DNA from: Duganella sp. 1224
Lineage (GTDB): Bacteria; Pseudomonadota; Gammaproteobacteria; Burkholderiales; Burkholderiaceae_D
DNA: 64,000 bases
Assembly: GCF_013408245.1 (NCBI RefSeq)
Contig: NZ_JACBYS010000001.1
Span: forward strand, 1,798,001-1,862,000
Reading direction: 5' to 3'
In this document: piece after piece, positions 27,054 through 36,195 of the stretch
Position numbering within the stretch: the first letter of the stretch is position 1
How the letters are laid out: each line of letters begins with the position of its first letter
The notes under the pieces: model-generated
Seen by the model: the letters and a program-made list of their open reading frames with translations, nothing else
Database searches by the model: none
What the model was told of the DNA's origin: nothing
Position numbers and translations under genes: made by a program

Positions 27054-29471
27054 TTAAAACTTCATCGACACGCGCGCGCCAAAAGTACGCGGGTTGTTGT
27101 AGTACGCCGCCCAGATCTGCTGCGTCGGCTGGCATGGCGCGCCGACCTGGGTGCAGACCTCGATCGCGTCGTACTTCACCTCCTTGTCGGTGGCGTTGTT
27201 GACGAACAGCTCCGCCGTGTAGGCTTTGCCGCGCGGCTCGTAGCGCACGCTCAGGTCCAGCGTGGTGTACGCGGCCTGCATCTTCACGCCCGGATGGCCC
27301 GGCACGTCGTTGGCGAAGGCGCCCGAGCCGACGAACGACTCGGTCTCGTGGTGCGCCGAGATGCGCGGCGTGATGCGGCCCTTGCTGGTGTCGAAATCAC
27401 GCTCGTACATCAGCGTGGTGGCGAAGGTCGGCGCGTGTTTCAGCACACTGCCACCAACGTTGACGGTCGGCGCGGTGGTGCCGCACACCTGGCCGTTGGC
27501 GCGCGCGGCGTCGACGTCGCACGACAGGAAGTCGTCGTAGCGCGCCTTCAGCCAGGTGGCGTTGCCGCTGAAGCGGTCCACGCTGGTCGGGCGCCATGCC
27601 CATTCCGCTTCCACACCCTTGACGGTGGCGCCGGCGGCGTTGAAGTTTTGCAGCGTGTTGTTGACCACCTGCGATTCCAGCTTGTCCTTGTACTTCATCC
27701 AGAAGGCGTCGATGTTGAGCGACAGCTTGCGGTCCAGCAGGTCGGACTTGAAGCCGAGTTCATAGCTGGTCAGCTTTTCCGGCTTGGTGGTGGCGCCGCC
27801 GTCGCCGATGGCCGGCGAGTGGAAACCGGTGGTGACCGAGGCGAAGGTCAGGATATCCTTCGACACCTTGTACTCCACCCGCCCCAGCCAGGTGGCCTGG
27901 CCGTAGGCCAGATCGGCGGTGTTGTCGCCGTAGGTGTTGCCGCAAGTGGCCTGGTTGACCACGCCGCCCGGACCGATGTTGTGGGTGTGGATGGTGCCCA
28001 CGCCCGGCGTCACCAGTTGCGCGATCTGGTTCGGCGTCAGCGTGGCGCCGCGCGGGGCGTTGTCCGGCCAGTTCGGGCAGGCCCAGTTCTGCCCGCCGAT
28101 GTCGTACTTGTGGTCCTTGGTATAGCGCGCGCCGGCGGTCAGCTTCCACATCGGATCCAGCTCATAGCTGGCCTGCGCGAAGGCGGCCTTGGAATGCAGT
28201 TGGCGGTCGCCCTGGATGAAGGACATGGCCGACGCATACTGGCCCACGGTCGGCTGCACGAAGATCACGCTGCCGCTGGCGATGTCCTGCGCCAGCATCT
28301 CCTCGGAAATCTGGCTGCGGTCAATGTCGAAGCGGATCTTGTTCTTCTCGCGGAAGAAGAACAGGCCACCGACCCATTGCAGCGGCGCGTCGGTATCGGA
28401 GCGCAGCTGCAGCTCGTTGGACACGCTGTCGAACTGGCCCCACTCGGTGCGGTTCTCGGCCTTGAAGCCGGGATAGAAGCCGGCGTCCGCGTCGCTGGCG
28501 TTGCTGCGTTTCAGGCGGCTCCAAGCCCCCAGGTACTGGGCCTCGATGCCCTCCACCGGACGGTATTGCACCTTGGTCTTGGCGGTGATGATGGATTGAT
28601 CGAGCGTGCCCGGCGTGTCGATCAGCGCCGCGCGCAGATTCTGGCCCGGCTTCGGCTCGGCCGACAGGTAGATGTTGCCGGCGCCGGTGTCGCTGTAGTA
28701 GTCGGCGATGAAGGTGGCCTTCAGCTCCGGCGTAAACTTCCACAGCAGCGAGGCGCGCGCGCCCGACTGGTTGCCGGCGCCGTACTTCTGCGCGCCGGAC
28801 GGCACGTTGGAGCCCTTGAGGAAATCGACATAACCGTCATGCTGGTCCTTAATGGCAGCGATGCGCAGCGCGATATCGTCGCTGAGCGGGATGTTGATCA
28901 TGGCCTGCGTCTGGATGCGGTGATAGTCGCCCAGCACCACGCTGGCCGAGCCGAACACCTTGCTGGTGCTGGGCGCGCCGGACACCAGGTTGACCGCGCC
29001 GGCGGTCGAGTTACGGCCATTCAGCGTGCCCTGCGGGCCGCGCGCCACCTCGACGTGGTTCAGGTCATACATCAGCGCCGTGGCGCCCTGCGGCCGCGGC
29101 ACATAGATGCCATCGACATAGAACGCCACCGCCGGGTCGCCCAGCTCGGTGTGATTGGCCGAGCCGACGCCGCGCATGTAGACGTGCACGCCGCCCGAGT
29201 CGCTGTGCGGCTCCACCACCAGGCTGGGCACCATGGCGGTCATGGTGGCCAGGTCCTTGACCTGGTTGTTGGCCAGCGTGTCCTGCGTGTAGGCGGTGAT
29301 GGCCAGCGGCGTGTCCTGCACCAGCGTGTCGCGGCGGGTGGCGGTGACGATGATCTTCTCCATGTTGTCGCCGGCGGCCGGGGTGTCGGCCGCCGCCTGC
29401 TGCTGCGCGTACGCTGCGCCGCCGCTCCACATCATCTGCGCGATGCTCAAGGCTAAAACGGTTTTTTTCAT
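27054..29471 (-). CDS. TonB-dependent outer-membrane receptor (sugar uptake)
   Basis: The 805-residue protein has a signal peptide ending at AYAQ, a TonB-box-like EKIIVTATRR, a plug domain (about 45-160) with MRGVGSANHTELGDPAVAFYVDGIYVPR, and a beta-barrel ending in Phe (FGARVSMKF). It imports large substrates across the outer membrane with TonB energy. GAGGAGAC precedes the ATG at 29471; upstream codons of the longer ORF overlap the operator. Placement beside a LacI regulator and a beta-glucosidase operon points to oligosaccharides or glucosides rather than iron. It is transcribed alone, with its own terminator. Confidence 0.93.
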   Translation of the reverse strand: MKKTVLALSIAQMMWSGGAAYAQQQAAADTPAAGDNMEKIIVTATRRDTLVQDTPLAITAYTQDTLANNQVKDLATMTAMVPSLVVEPHSDSGGVHVYMRGVGSANHTELGDPAVAFYVDGIYVPRPQGATALMYDLNHVEVARGPQGTLNGRNSTAGAVNLVSGAPSTSKVFGSASVVLGDYHRIQTQAMINIPLSDDIALRIAAIKDQHDGYVDFLKGSNVPSGAQKYGAGNQSGARASLLWKFTPELKATFIADYYSDTGAGNIYLSAEPKPGQNLRAALIDTPGTLDQSIITAKTKVQYRPVEGIEAQYLGAWSRLKRSNASDADAGFYPGFKAENRTEWGQFDSVSNELQLRSDTDAPLQWVGGLFFFREKNKIRFDIDRSQISEEMLAQDIASGSVIFVQPTVGQYASAMSFIQGDRQLHSKAAFAQASYELDPMWKLTAGARYTKDHKYDIGGQNWACPNWPDNAPRGATLTPNQIAQLVTPGVGTIHTHNIGPGGVVNQATCGNTYGDNTADLAYGQATWLGRVEYKVSKDILTFASVTTGFHSPAIGDGGATTKPEKLTSYELGFKSDLLDRKLSLNIDAFWMKYKDKLESQVVNNTLQNFNAAGATVKGVEAEWAWRPTSVDRFSGNATWLKARYDDFLSCDVDAARANGQVCGTTAPTVNVGGSVLKHAPTFATTLMYERDFDTSKGRITPRISAHHETESFVGSGAFANDVPGHPGVKMQAAYTTLDLSVRYEPRGKAYTAELFVNNATDKEVKYDAIEVCTQVGAPCQPTQQIWAAYYNNPRTFGARVSMKF

Positions 29472-29494
29472 TTGATGTCTCCTCGCTTTTTCCA

Positions 29495-29512
29495 GGTGGA
29501 ACCGGTTCCACC
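29495..29512. promoter_or_regulatory. LacI-family operator before the TonB receptor gene
   Basis: A perfect 18-base palindrome GGTGGAACCGGTTCCACC with a central CG lies 24 bases upstream of the receptor start. The inner 14 bases, TGGAACCGGTTCCA, resemble the operator at 35280-35295. Confidence 0.8.
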
Positions 29513-29574
29513 ACAAGACGCATGTAGGCGTCGGGCCCTACCGTGGCAGACCCGGTGATTTACGCTTCGGGAAA

Positions 29575-29657
29575 TCCGGGGTCAGGTCCTCCATTTCTAC
29601 ACGGCCTCAACCGCGCGGCGGTTGAGGCCGTGTAGAAATGGAGGACCTGACCCCGGA
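29575..29657. repeat. 83-base palindrome, second copy of the long hairpin repeat
   Basis: Two 40-base arms pair perfectly around a three-base loop. The outer arms (TCCGGGGTCAGGTCCTCC then CATTTCTACACG) are the same as at 5724-5817, but the core differs (CCTCAACCGC here). It ends two bases before the stop of the ABC ATPase gene, at the 3' end of the sugar operon, and probably terminates it. Confidence 0.88.
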
Positions 29658-29659
29658 GT

Positions 29660-30745
29660 TTAGAGCCGCTGTTCGCTGGCTCCGTCAAACAGGGAAATAC
29701 GATTGGTGCGGATCGAGAAGCTGATGTCCTTCTCGGTTTCGATTTGCAGCTGGTCCTGCACGATGCCCGCGACTTGCGTGCCGTGGAAGTCCAGCCACAC
29801 GACACGGTGCGCGCCCATGGCCTCGATCAGCGAGACCGAGGCGCGCACCGCCTGACCGACGCCGTCGCCATGCCCAACGTCGATGTCTTCCGGCCGCACA
29901 CCGAGCACGCATTCGTGCTTGCCGGTCAGCTGCGCCTTGAATGGATAGCCGGTCACGTCGACCGACAGATGCTGGTTGCTGAAGATGACGCGACCGCCCT
30001 GCTGCTCCAGCGTCCCCTTGAACAGGTTCATGCCCGGCGAACCGAGGAAGGTGGCCACGAACAGGTTGGCCGGCGTGTTGTAGATGACGTCCGGCGTGTC
30101 GAACTGCTGCACCACGCCGCCCTTCATCACCGCCATGCGCTGCGCCAGCGTCATCGCCTCGACCTGGTCGTGGGTGACGTAGATCATGGTGGCGCCGAGC
30201 TGCTTGTGCAGCTGTTTCAATTCGCGCCGCAGCTCGGTGCGCAGCTTGGCGTCGAGATTGGACAGCGGCTCGTCGAACAGCATCACGTCCGCCTCGCGCA
30301 CGATGGCGCGGCCGATCGCCACCCGCTGCCGCTGGCCGCCCGACAGGTTGGCCGGCTTGCGCTTCAGCAGCGCGCCAAGCTGCAGCATGTCCGACGCGCG
30401 CGACACGCGGCGGGCGATTTCCGCCTTCGGCGTGCCGTTGATGCGCAGGCCGAAGGACATATTCGCTTCCACGTTCATGGTCGGGTAGAGCGCGTAGGAC
30501 TGGAACACCAGCGCGATGCCGCGATCCTTGGGATCGGCCCAGGTCATGTCGCGCCCGCCGATCTCGATCTGGCCGGCGCTAGTGTCGATCAGGCCGGCGA
30601 TACTGTGCAGCAGCGTCGACTTGCCGCAGCCCGAGGGCCCGAGCAGCACCACGAATTCCCCCGCCTTCACATCGAGGTTGAGCGATTCAATCACCTTGTT
30701 GCCACCCAACTGGATCTGCAAATTACGAATAGCTACGTTAGACAT
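29660..30745 (-). CDS. Sugar ABC transporter ATP-binding protein (MalK/UgpC/GtsD type)
   Basis: The 361-residue ATPase drives sugar import. It has Walker A GPSGCGKST, Q-loop FQSYALYP, signature LSGGQRQRVAIGRAI, Walker B VMLFDEP and a C-terminal OB-type regulatory region with the PEDID motif (GVRPEDIDVG), as in MalK-family importers. It is the last gene of the operon beta-glucosidase, binding protein, two permeases, ATPase, and its stop abuts the long palindrome. The family often serves more than one sugar transporter. Confidence 0.95.
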   Translation of the reverse strand: MSNVAIRNLQIQLGGNKVIESLNLDVKAGEFVVLLGPSGCGKSTLLHSIAGLIDTSAGQIEIGGRDMTWADPKDRGIALVFQSYALYPTMNVEANMSFGLRINGTPKAEIARRVSRASDMLQLGALLKRKPANLSGGQRQRVAIGRAIVREADVMLFDEPLSNLDAKLRTELRRELKQLHKQLGATMIYVTHDQVEAMTLAQRMAVMKGGVVQQFDTPDVIYNTPANLFVATFLGSPGMNLFKGTLEQQGGRVIFSNQHLSVDVTGYPFKAQLTGKHECVLGVRPEDIDVGHGDGVGQAVRASVSLIEAMGAHRVVWLDFHGTQVAGIVQDQLQIETEKDISFSIRTNRISLFDGASEQRL

Positions 30746-30748
30746 GAT

Positions 30749-31723
30749 TTAACCCTTCACAGCGCCGGAGGCGATGCCGCGCACGAACCAGCGGCCAGAA
30801 ATAAAGTAGAGCGCCAGTGGCACGATCGACGTCAGGATCGTGGCCGCCATGTTGACGTTGTACAGGCGCTCGCCGGTGGTGGTGTTGATGATGTTGTTCA
30901 GCTGGACCGTCATCGGCAAATGCTCGGAGCCGGCGAACACCAGGCCAAGCAGGAAGTCGTTCCAGATGCCGGTGACCTGCATGATCACGGCCACCACGAT
31001 CACCGGCGTCGACATCGGCAGCATCAGCTGCAGGAAGATGCGCCAGAAACCGCCGCCGTCGATGCGCGCCGCCTTGAACAACTCCATCGGCAGCGCCGCG
31101 TAGTAGTTGCGGAACAGGAGCGTCATCACCGGCATGCCGAAGATGGTGTGGATGATGATGATCCCCGGCAGAGAGCTGAACAGGTTGACCGACGCCAGCA
31201 CCCGCACCAGCGGGTAAATCATCACCTGCACCGGAATGAAGGCGCCCATCATCAGGATGGCGAACAGCACGCCGGCGCCGCGCGGACGCCAGAACGACAG
31301 CGCGTAACCATTCACCGCGCCGATGGCGATCGACAGGATGGTGCTCGGCACCACGATGGCGACCGAGTTCCAGAAGCCCCCGCGTATGCCGTTGCATTCG
31401 AGCCCGGTGCAGGCCGACGACCAGGCCTGCGTCCACGGCTCCAGCGTGAAGTGTTGCGGCAGCGCGAACAGCGTGCCGAGGCGGATCTCTTCCATCGGTT
31501 TCACCGACGTCACCAGCATCACGTACAGCGGCAGCAGGAAGAACAGCGCGGCCACGATCAGGAAGCCGTAGACGCCGATGCGGGCCGGCGTCGACGCCAG
31601 GCTGCGGCGCGGGCGCGGCAGCGGGATGCTGGCGTCGTTGGCAGCGCCGGCTTCGGCGCCGGGCGCCATGCCGGCGGCGCGCGCCGCGGCGGTTTTATCG
31701 AGTTTCACAACTTGTCCCATCAT
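30749..31723 (-). CDS. Sugar ABC transporter permease (MalG/GtsC type)
   Basis: The 324-residue inner-membrane protein has a ~50-residue Ala/Pro-rich cytoplasmic start and six likely membrane helices. The EAA-like coupling loop reads ALPMELFKAARIDGGGFWRIF. The start is set at the first ATG of ATGATG (31723), which overlaps the stop of the first permease; the longer ORF runs through that gene. It pairs with the 31720-32604 permease. The ATPase gene follows after three bases. Confidence 0.93.
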   Translation of the reverse strand: MMGQVVKLDKTAAARAAGMAPGAEAGAANDASIPLPRPRRSLASTPARIGVYGFLIVAALFFLLPLYVMLVTSVKPMEEIRLGTLFALPQHFTLEPWTQAWSSACTGLECNGIRGGFWNSVAIVVPSTILSIAIGAVNGYALSFWRPRGAGVLFAILMMGAFIPVQVMIYPLVRVLASVNLFSSLPGIIIIHTIFGMPVMTLLFRNYYAALPMELFKAARIDGGGFWRIFLQLMLPMSTPVIVVAVIMQVTGIWNDFLLGLVFAGSEHLPMTVQLNNIINTTTGERLYNVNMAATILTSIVPLALYFISGRWFVRGIASGAVKG

Positions 31724-32604
31724 GCCCCCAGAGCGGCGCGGCGGTTGCGCACGTAGTACAGCGGCGCGACGATGGCCAGCACCGTCAGCAGCAGCACGAT
31801 CGATGCGGCGGAAGCCAGGCCGATATTGGCGCGGCCAAACAGATAATCCATGATGAACTTGGCCGGCACCTCGCTGGCCGTGCCAGGACCGCCCTGGGTC
31901 ATGGCCACCACCGCGTCGAACACCTTCACCACCATCACGAACAGCAGCACGAACGCGGTGGACACCGATGGCCCCAGCATCGGCAGCACGATGCTGATGT
32001 AGACGCGCCAGCGCGGGATGCCGTCGATGCGCGCGGCCTTCCAGATTTCCTCGTCCACGCCGCGCAGGCCGGACAGCATCAGCGCCATCACCAGGCCGGA
32101 GGCTTGCCACACGGTGGCGATGACGATGGTGTAGATCGCCATGTCCTGATCGACGATCCAGTCGAATTGCGCGCTGGTCCATCCGAGCTTGTGCAGCACT
32201 TCCTGGATGCCCAGTTCCGGGTTCAGTATCCACTGCCAGATCAGGCCCGTGGCCACGAACGACATCGCATACGGGTACAGGAACACGGTGCGCAGCGCGC
32301 CTTCCGCCATCACCTTCTGGTCGATGAACACCGCCAGCAGAAAGCCGATGACCAGGCAGGCCGCGATAAACAACACGCCGTACACCGCCACATTTTGCAG
32401 CGACAGCAGCCAGCGCTCGTTGTTAAACAGGCGGATGTACTGCGACGCGCCAATAAAGTCGCTGGCCGGGAAAGTGCGCGAGCTGCTGACCGACACGCGC
32501 GCGGTCCACAGCATGGTGCCCAGGTAGGCCAGCAGCACGGTCAGCGCCATCGGCAGCATGGCGACGTAGGCCGCGAGCGAAACGCTGTGACGTTTCTGTG
32601 CCAT
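31720..32604 (-). CDS. Sugar ABC transporter permease (MalF/GtsB type)
   Basis: The 294-residue membrane protein has six likely helices and an EAA loop (GVDEEIWKAARIDGIPRWRVY). It resembles the short MalF-type permeases of glucose/mannose transporters (GtsB). It lies three bases after the binding-protein gene and overlaps the second permease by four bases, so the transporter genes are translationally coupled. Confidence 0.93.
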   Translation of the reverse strand: MAQKRHSVSLAAYVAMLPMALTVLLAYLGTMLWTARVSVSSSRTFPASDFIGASQYIRLFNNERWLLSLQNVAVYGVLFIAACLVIGFLLAVFIDQKVMAEGALRTVFLYPYAMSFVATGLIWQWILNPELGIQEVLHKLGWTSAQFDWIVDQDMAIYTIVIATVWQASGLVMALMLSGLRGVDEEIWKAARIDGIPRWRVYISIVLPMLGPSVSTAFVLLFVMVVKVFDAVVAMTQGGPGTASEVPAKFIMDYLFGRANIGLASAASIVLLLTVLAIVAPLYYVRNRRAALGA

Positions 32605-32607
32605 GGC

Positions 32608-33852
32608 TTACTCGCCCTTGAGCGCGCGGGCGAACGCTTTTTGCGCTTCTTCCGGCGACTGGTTCTTGTTCCAGTAGCTGGTCAGCACATCCTGCAGCGC
32701 GCCGGTGGTGTCCGGCGAGGCCAGCATCTCGGTGTTGGGCAGCTGGCGCGACTTGTCCCTCATGATCGCCAGGCCCTGGCGGGCGCAGATGTCCAGCTGC
32801 GATTCATCGACGTCGCCGCGAATCGGGATCGCACCCTTGCGCGAAGCGAAGGCCACTTGCGCCGTTGGAGACGTTACCACATTGGCTAAAAGTTTTTGCG
32901 CCTTGACGGCGTTGGCGTCGTTCGTCTTGGGGAAAACGAAGGCGTCGCCGGCCACGATGTACGGCGCTTTCGGTCCGAAGCCGGGGAAGCAGCCATAGTC
33001 CTTGCCGGCCACCTGCCTGGCGGAGGCGAATTCGCCCTTGGCCCAGTCGCCCATGATCTGCACGCCGGCCTTGCCCTGCACCACCAGCGCGGTGGCGTCG
33101 TTCCAGTTGCGGCCCGGCGAGCCGGCGTCCACGAAGCCTTTCAGCTTTTTGAATTCGACCAGCACCTGCTTGAAGGCCGGCGACATCACTGCCTTCTGGT
33201 CGCGGTCGCGGTATACCTTCAGATACAGGTCGGCGCCGCCGACCATGGCGAAGATGGCGTCGAACGTCACCTTCTCCTGCCACACCTGGCCGCCGAAGGC
33301 CAGCGGCACCAGGCCGGCCGCCTTCAGCTTGGCCAACTGCGCGAGAAACTCTTCCCACGTCTGCGGCTCGTTGGTGATGCCGGCTTTTTTATACGCGGCC
33401 TTGGAGTAGAAGAACCATGCCGGCATGTGAATGTCCACCGGCGCGGCGTAGAAGTGGCCGTTGATCTTGATCGCCTGCAGAATCGACGGCGGCATGATCT
33501 GATCCCACTTGCCGGCAATGGCCACGTCGTCCACATTGTTCAGCAAGCCCTGGTCGACGAAATCGCGGAACTGCTTGGAGGTGTTGAACTGCGCGGCGGT
33601 CGGCGCGTTGCCGCCGACGATGCGGTTGATGGTGGTGGCGCGCGACTGGTCGGCGCCGGCCACCGCCTGGTCGATCCACTGCCCGCCCGCCTTGTTGTAG
33701 GCATCCGCGAACTGCTTGACCGCGGCGGACTCGCCCCCCGATGTCCACCAATGAATCACGGTTGCTTTCAACGGCGCTGGTGCTTGACCGTGCGCGCCGC
33801 TCACTGCGAAGGCGAGCGCGATGGCGCTGCCCACTTTTGTGGCTTTGTACAT
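32608..33852 (-). CDS. Periplasmic sugar-binding protein of the ABC transporter (glucose/mannose GtsA-like)
   Basis: The 414-residue protein has a signal peptide (cleavage near AHGQA, residue 22-23) and an extracellular solute-binding family 1 fold. The start of the mature part, VIHWWTSGGESAAVKQFADA, and the segment GNAPTAAQFN resemble GtsA, the glucose/mannose-binding protein of pseudomonads. It therefore probably binds glucose or a short glucoside in the periplasm. It follows the beta-glucosidase gene after a 43-base gap containing a small hairpin. Confidence 0.92.
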   Translation of the reverse strand: MYKATKVGSAIALAFAVSGAHGQAPAPLKATVIHWWTSGGESAAVKQFADAYNKAGGQWIDQAVAGADQSRATTINRIVGGNAPTAAQFNTSKQFRDFVDQGLLNNVDDVAIAGKWDQIMPPSILQAIKINGHFYAAPVDIHMPAWFFYSKAAYKKAGITNEPQTWEEFLAQLAKLKAAGLVPLAFGGQVWQEKVTFDAIFAMVGGADLYLKVYRDRDQKAVMSPAFKQVLVEFKKLKGFVDAGSPGRNWNDATALVVQGKAGVQIMGDWAKGEFASARQVAGKDYGCFPGFGPKAPYIVAGDAFVFPKTNDANAVKAQKLLANVVTSPTAQVAFASRKGAIPIRGDVDESQLDICARQGLAIMRDKSRQLPNTEMLASPDTTGALQDVLTSYWNKNQSPEEAQKAFARALKGE

Positions 33853-33864
33853 TCTGTCTCCCGA

Positions 33865-33879
33865 GGGCGTTGAGCGCCC
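33865..33879 (-). other. Small intercistronic hairpin
   Basis: GGGCG and CGCCC flank a five-base loop between the beta-glucosidase and binding-protein genes. It has no T-run, so it may stabilise the downstream mRNA (as the binding protein is needed in excess) rather than terminate. Confidence 0.4.
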
Positions 33880-33895
33880 ATTTTATTCTGATAGC

Positions 33896-35254
33896 TTAAC
33901 TTTTGGTCGCCCGCGTCGCCAAAAATTGTGTAACCAACTTGGCGCTGCGTTTCAGCGTACGCTTCTGCGTGGCGTAATCGACGTGGATGATACCGAAACG
34001 GCGCTCATAACCAAAGGCCCACTCGAAATTGTCCATCAGCGACCAGATAAAGTAGCCGCGCACGTCGACGCCCTGCTTCACCGCCGCGTCCACGGCGGCC
34101 AGGTGGCGGCGCAGGAAGGAGATGCGCTGCTGGTCATTCACCTCGCCGTCGATGACCTGATCGTCGGTGGCCATGCCGTTCTCGGTGATGTAAATCGGCG
34201 GCAGGTTCGGGTAGTCGCGGTGGAAGCCGACCAGCAGGTGGCGCAGGCCTTCGGGGTACACTTCCCAGCCCATCTGCGTGCGCTCCACGCCGTCCAGATC
34301 CACCTCCGTGTAGCCATGCTTGCCGTCGCTGACCACGTTGGTGCGGAAGTAGTAATTGATGCCCAGGAAGTCCAGCGGCGCGCCGATGATGTCCATGTCG
34401 CCGTGCAGGATGGTCGGCTCGGCGCCCGGCCACAGCTCCCACAGCGCCGATGGGTAGGCCTTCTTCAGCAGCGGATCGAGGATCCAGTTATTGTGCTGCA
34501 GCTCGAACAGCCAGGCGGCGCGCTGGCCGGCGTCGCTGCTGTCGGTGCTGGTGCCGCGTCCGACGTTGGCGACGATGCCCACCTGCGCTTGCGGATCGTT
34601 GGCGCGCAGGCGTTGCACCGCCAAGCCGTGACCCAGCAGCAGGTGGTGCATGGCCTGGGTGGCGAACACCACGTCCTGCTTGCCCGGCGCGTGGTGGCCG
34701 GTGCCGTAGCCGTGCATGGCCGAGCACCATGGCTCGTTCAACGTGGCCCAGGCGTCGACCAGGCCGGCCAGCGCCTTGCTGATCATATCGGCGTAGTCGG
34801 CAAACTTGTAGGCGGTGTCGCGGTTGACCCAGCCGCCCTTGTCTTCCAGGTGCTGCGGCAGGTCCCAGTGGTACAGCGTGACGTAGGTCTTCAGGCCCTT
34901 GGCGCGCAGCGCCTTCAGCAGATCGCGGTAGAAGGCGATGCCCTTCTCGTTCGGCTGGCCGTCCTGCGTCATCACGCGCGGCCAGGCGATCGACAGCCGG
35001 TAGGCGCCCACGTTCAGGCTGGCCAGCAGCTCGACGTCGCCCTGCCAGCGGTGGTAGTGGTCGCAGGCCACTTCGCCGGTATCGCCGGCCAGCACCTTGC
35101 CCGGCGTGGCCGAGAAGGTGTCCCAGATCGACGGGATGCGGCCGTCCTCGTGGACTGCGCCCTCGATCTGATACGCCGCGGTGGCCGCGCCGATCAGGAA
35201 ATCCTTGTTCCACAAGACCGAGTCGGCCGGCGGATCGAACATCTCTTCACCCAC
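33896..35254 (-). CDS. Beta-glucosidase, glycoside hydrolase family 1
   Basis: The enzyme (about 452 residues) cleaves beta-glucosides such as cellobiose. It has the GH1 N-terminal signature AATAAYQIEGAVHEDG, the acid/base Glu174 in TLNEPW and the nucleophile Glu358 in ITENGM. There is no signal peptide, so it works in the cytoplasm after uptake. I start it at GTG 35254, with AAGGAG five bases upstream; ATG 35242 is possible. It is first in the transporter operon, behind a LacI-type operator at 35280-35295. Confidence 0.94.
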   Translation of the reverse strand: MGEEMFDPPADSVLWNKDFLIGAATAAYQIEGAVHEDGRIPSIWDTFSATPGKVLAGDTGEVACDHYHRWQGDVELLASLNVGAYRLSIAWPRVMTQDGQPNEKGIAFYRDLLKALRAKGLKTYVTLYHWDLPQHLEDKGGWVNRDTAYKFADYADMISKALAGLVDAWATLNEPWCSAMHGYGTGHHAPGKQDVVFATQAMHHLLLGHGLAVQRLRANDPQAQVGIVANVGRGTSTDSSDAGQRAAWLFELQHNNWILDPLLKKAYPSALWELWPGAEPTILHGDMDIIGAPLDFLGINYYFRTNVVSDGKHGYTEVDLDGVERTQMGWEVYPEGLRHLLVGFHRDYPNLPPIYITENGMATDDQVIDGEVNDQQRISFLRRHLAAVDAAVKQGVDVRGYFIWSLMDNFEWAFGYERRFGIIHVDYATQKRTLKRSAKLVTQFLATRATKS

Positions 35255-35279
35255 AAAAACTCCTTCACTGACACAGGGA

Positions 35280-35295
35280 GTGGAAGCGCTTCCAC
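35280..35295. promoter_or_regulatory. LacI-family operator before the beta-glucosidase operon
   Basis: A perfect 16-base palindrome GTGGAAGCGCTTCCAC with a central CG lies 25 bases upstream of the GTG start. It shares TGGAA...TTCCA with the operator ahead of the TonB receptor gene. Confidence 0.8.
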
Positions 35296-35372
35296 ATAAT
35301 GTTGTCAATAGTAATACTGAAGAAATTCAGGTGTCAACGGAATTGTGGGAAATTTGTAATCCAGTTACGAAA

Positions 35373-35402
35373 ACGGCACAGCGCCGAGCGGAGCTGTGCC
35401 GT
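35373..35402 (-). terminator. Rho-independent terminator of phaR
   Basis: The arms ACGGCACAGC and GCTGTGCCGT flank a ten-base loop; on the minus strand TTTTC follows. It lies 28 bases after the phaR stop. Confidence 0.75.
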
Positions 35403-35430
35403 CTGTCGACCAGTTGGCGACGTAGCGGAA

Positions 35431-35982
35431 TTACTTTTTGTCGGTTGGCGGCACCGGCGCGAACGGGAAGCTGCCGAACAGGTTCTTGCTCTGGTTCTGC
35501 ATCTGCTCCTGCATCTGCACGAACAGGCTCTTGCTCTGGTCGATGTAGTTGTTCATCATGCCCTGCATCATCGGACCCTGCACATTCATGAACTGGGTCC
35601 ACATTTCCGGGCTGAACGGCTGGCCGCCCACCGCCGTGCTGGTGAACTTGCGCTGGATGTCGGTGAAGGCCTGGACGTTCTTTTCCAGGTAGGAGCCCAT
35701 CATGCCCTGCATGGCGTGGCCGTAGAAGCGGATGATCTGCGCCAGCACGTCGCTGGAGAACATCGGCGCGCCGCTGGCCTCTTCCTCCAGGATGATCTGC
35801 AGCAAGATGCTGCGGCTCAGGTCTTCATTGGTCTTGGCATCGACAACGGTGAACTCCTCGTTGTCCAGCACCAGCTGTTTCACGTCGGTCAACGTGATGT
35901 AGGAGCTGGTCTGCGTGTCGTACAGACGACGATTCGGATATTTTTTGATCAGGCGGTCAGCATTTTTTTTCGCACTACTCAT
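35431..35982 (-). CDS. phaR: Polyhydroxyalkanoate synthesis repressor PhaR
   Basis: The 183-residue regulator begins with the conserved PHB/PHA accumulation DNA-binding domain (RLIKKYPNRRLYDTQTSSYITLTDVKQLV), followed by the PHB-binding repeats and a Gln/Met-rich C-terminus. PhaR represses phasin genes and binds PHA granules. ATG 35982 fits the family start, MSSAKKNADRLIKKYPNRRLYDT. It lies downstream of phaC on the same strand, 255 bases away, and has its own terminator. Confidence 0.95.
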   Translation of the reverse strand: MSSAKKNADRLIKKYPNRRLYDTQTSSYITLTDVKQLVLDNEEFTVVDAKTNEDLSRSILLQIILEEEASGAPMFSSDVLAQIIRFYGHAMQGMMGSYLEKNVQAFTDIQRKFTSTAVGGQPFSPEMWTQFMNVQGPMMQGMMNNYIDQSKSLFVQMQEQMQNQSKNLFGSFPFAPVPPTDKK

Positions 35983-36074
35983 CACAAGTCCGTTTATTGC
36001 GCCGCAGCGCATGTCTCTTAAAAATCGGAAAGAAAGTGGACGGGTTGTCCAATTCCCGCGTGCCTACTTTCCTT

Positions 36075-36080
36075 ATTATA
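36075..36080 (-). promoter_or_regulatory. Probable -10 box of phaR
   Basis: The minus strand reads TATAAT about 95 bases before the phaR start. The surrounding 255-base gap is AT-rich next to phaR and contains the GGGGTCC palindrome next to phaC. No convincing -35 hexamer was found. Confidence 0.35.
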
Positions 36081-36195
36081 GGGGTGAAAAGGAATAACTT
36101 GCACAATCTGATATAAGTTTTGCCCTTTTATTGCAACGCAGCTAATTGTTGCGTGTTCGGATGGCACCGGCGCCACCCGCACAGCGCAGCAGCCA

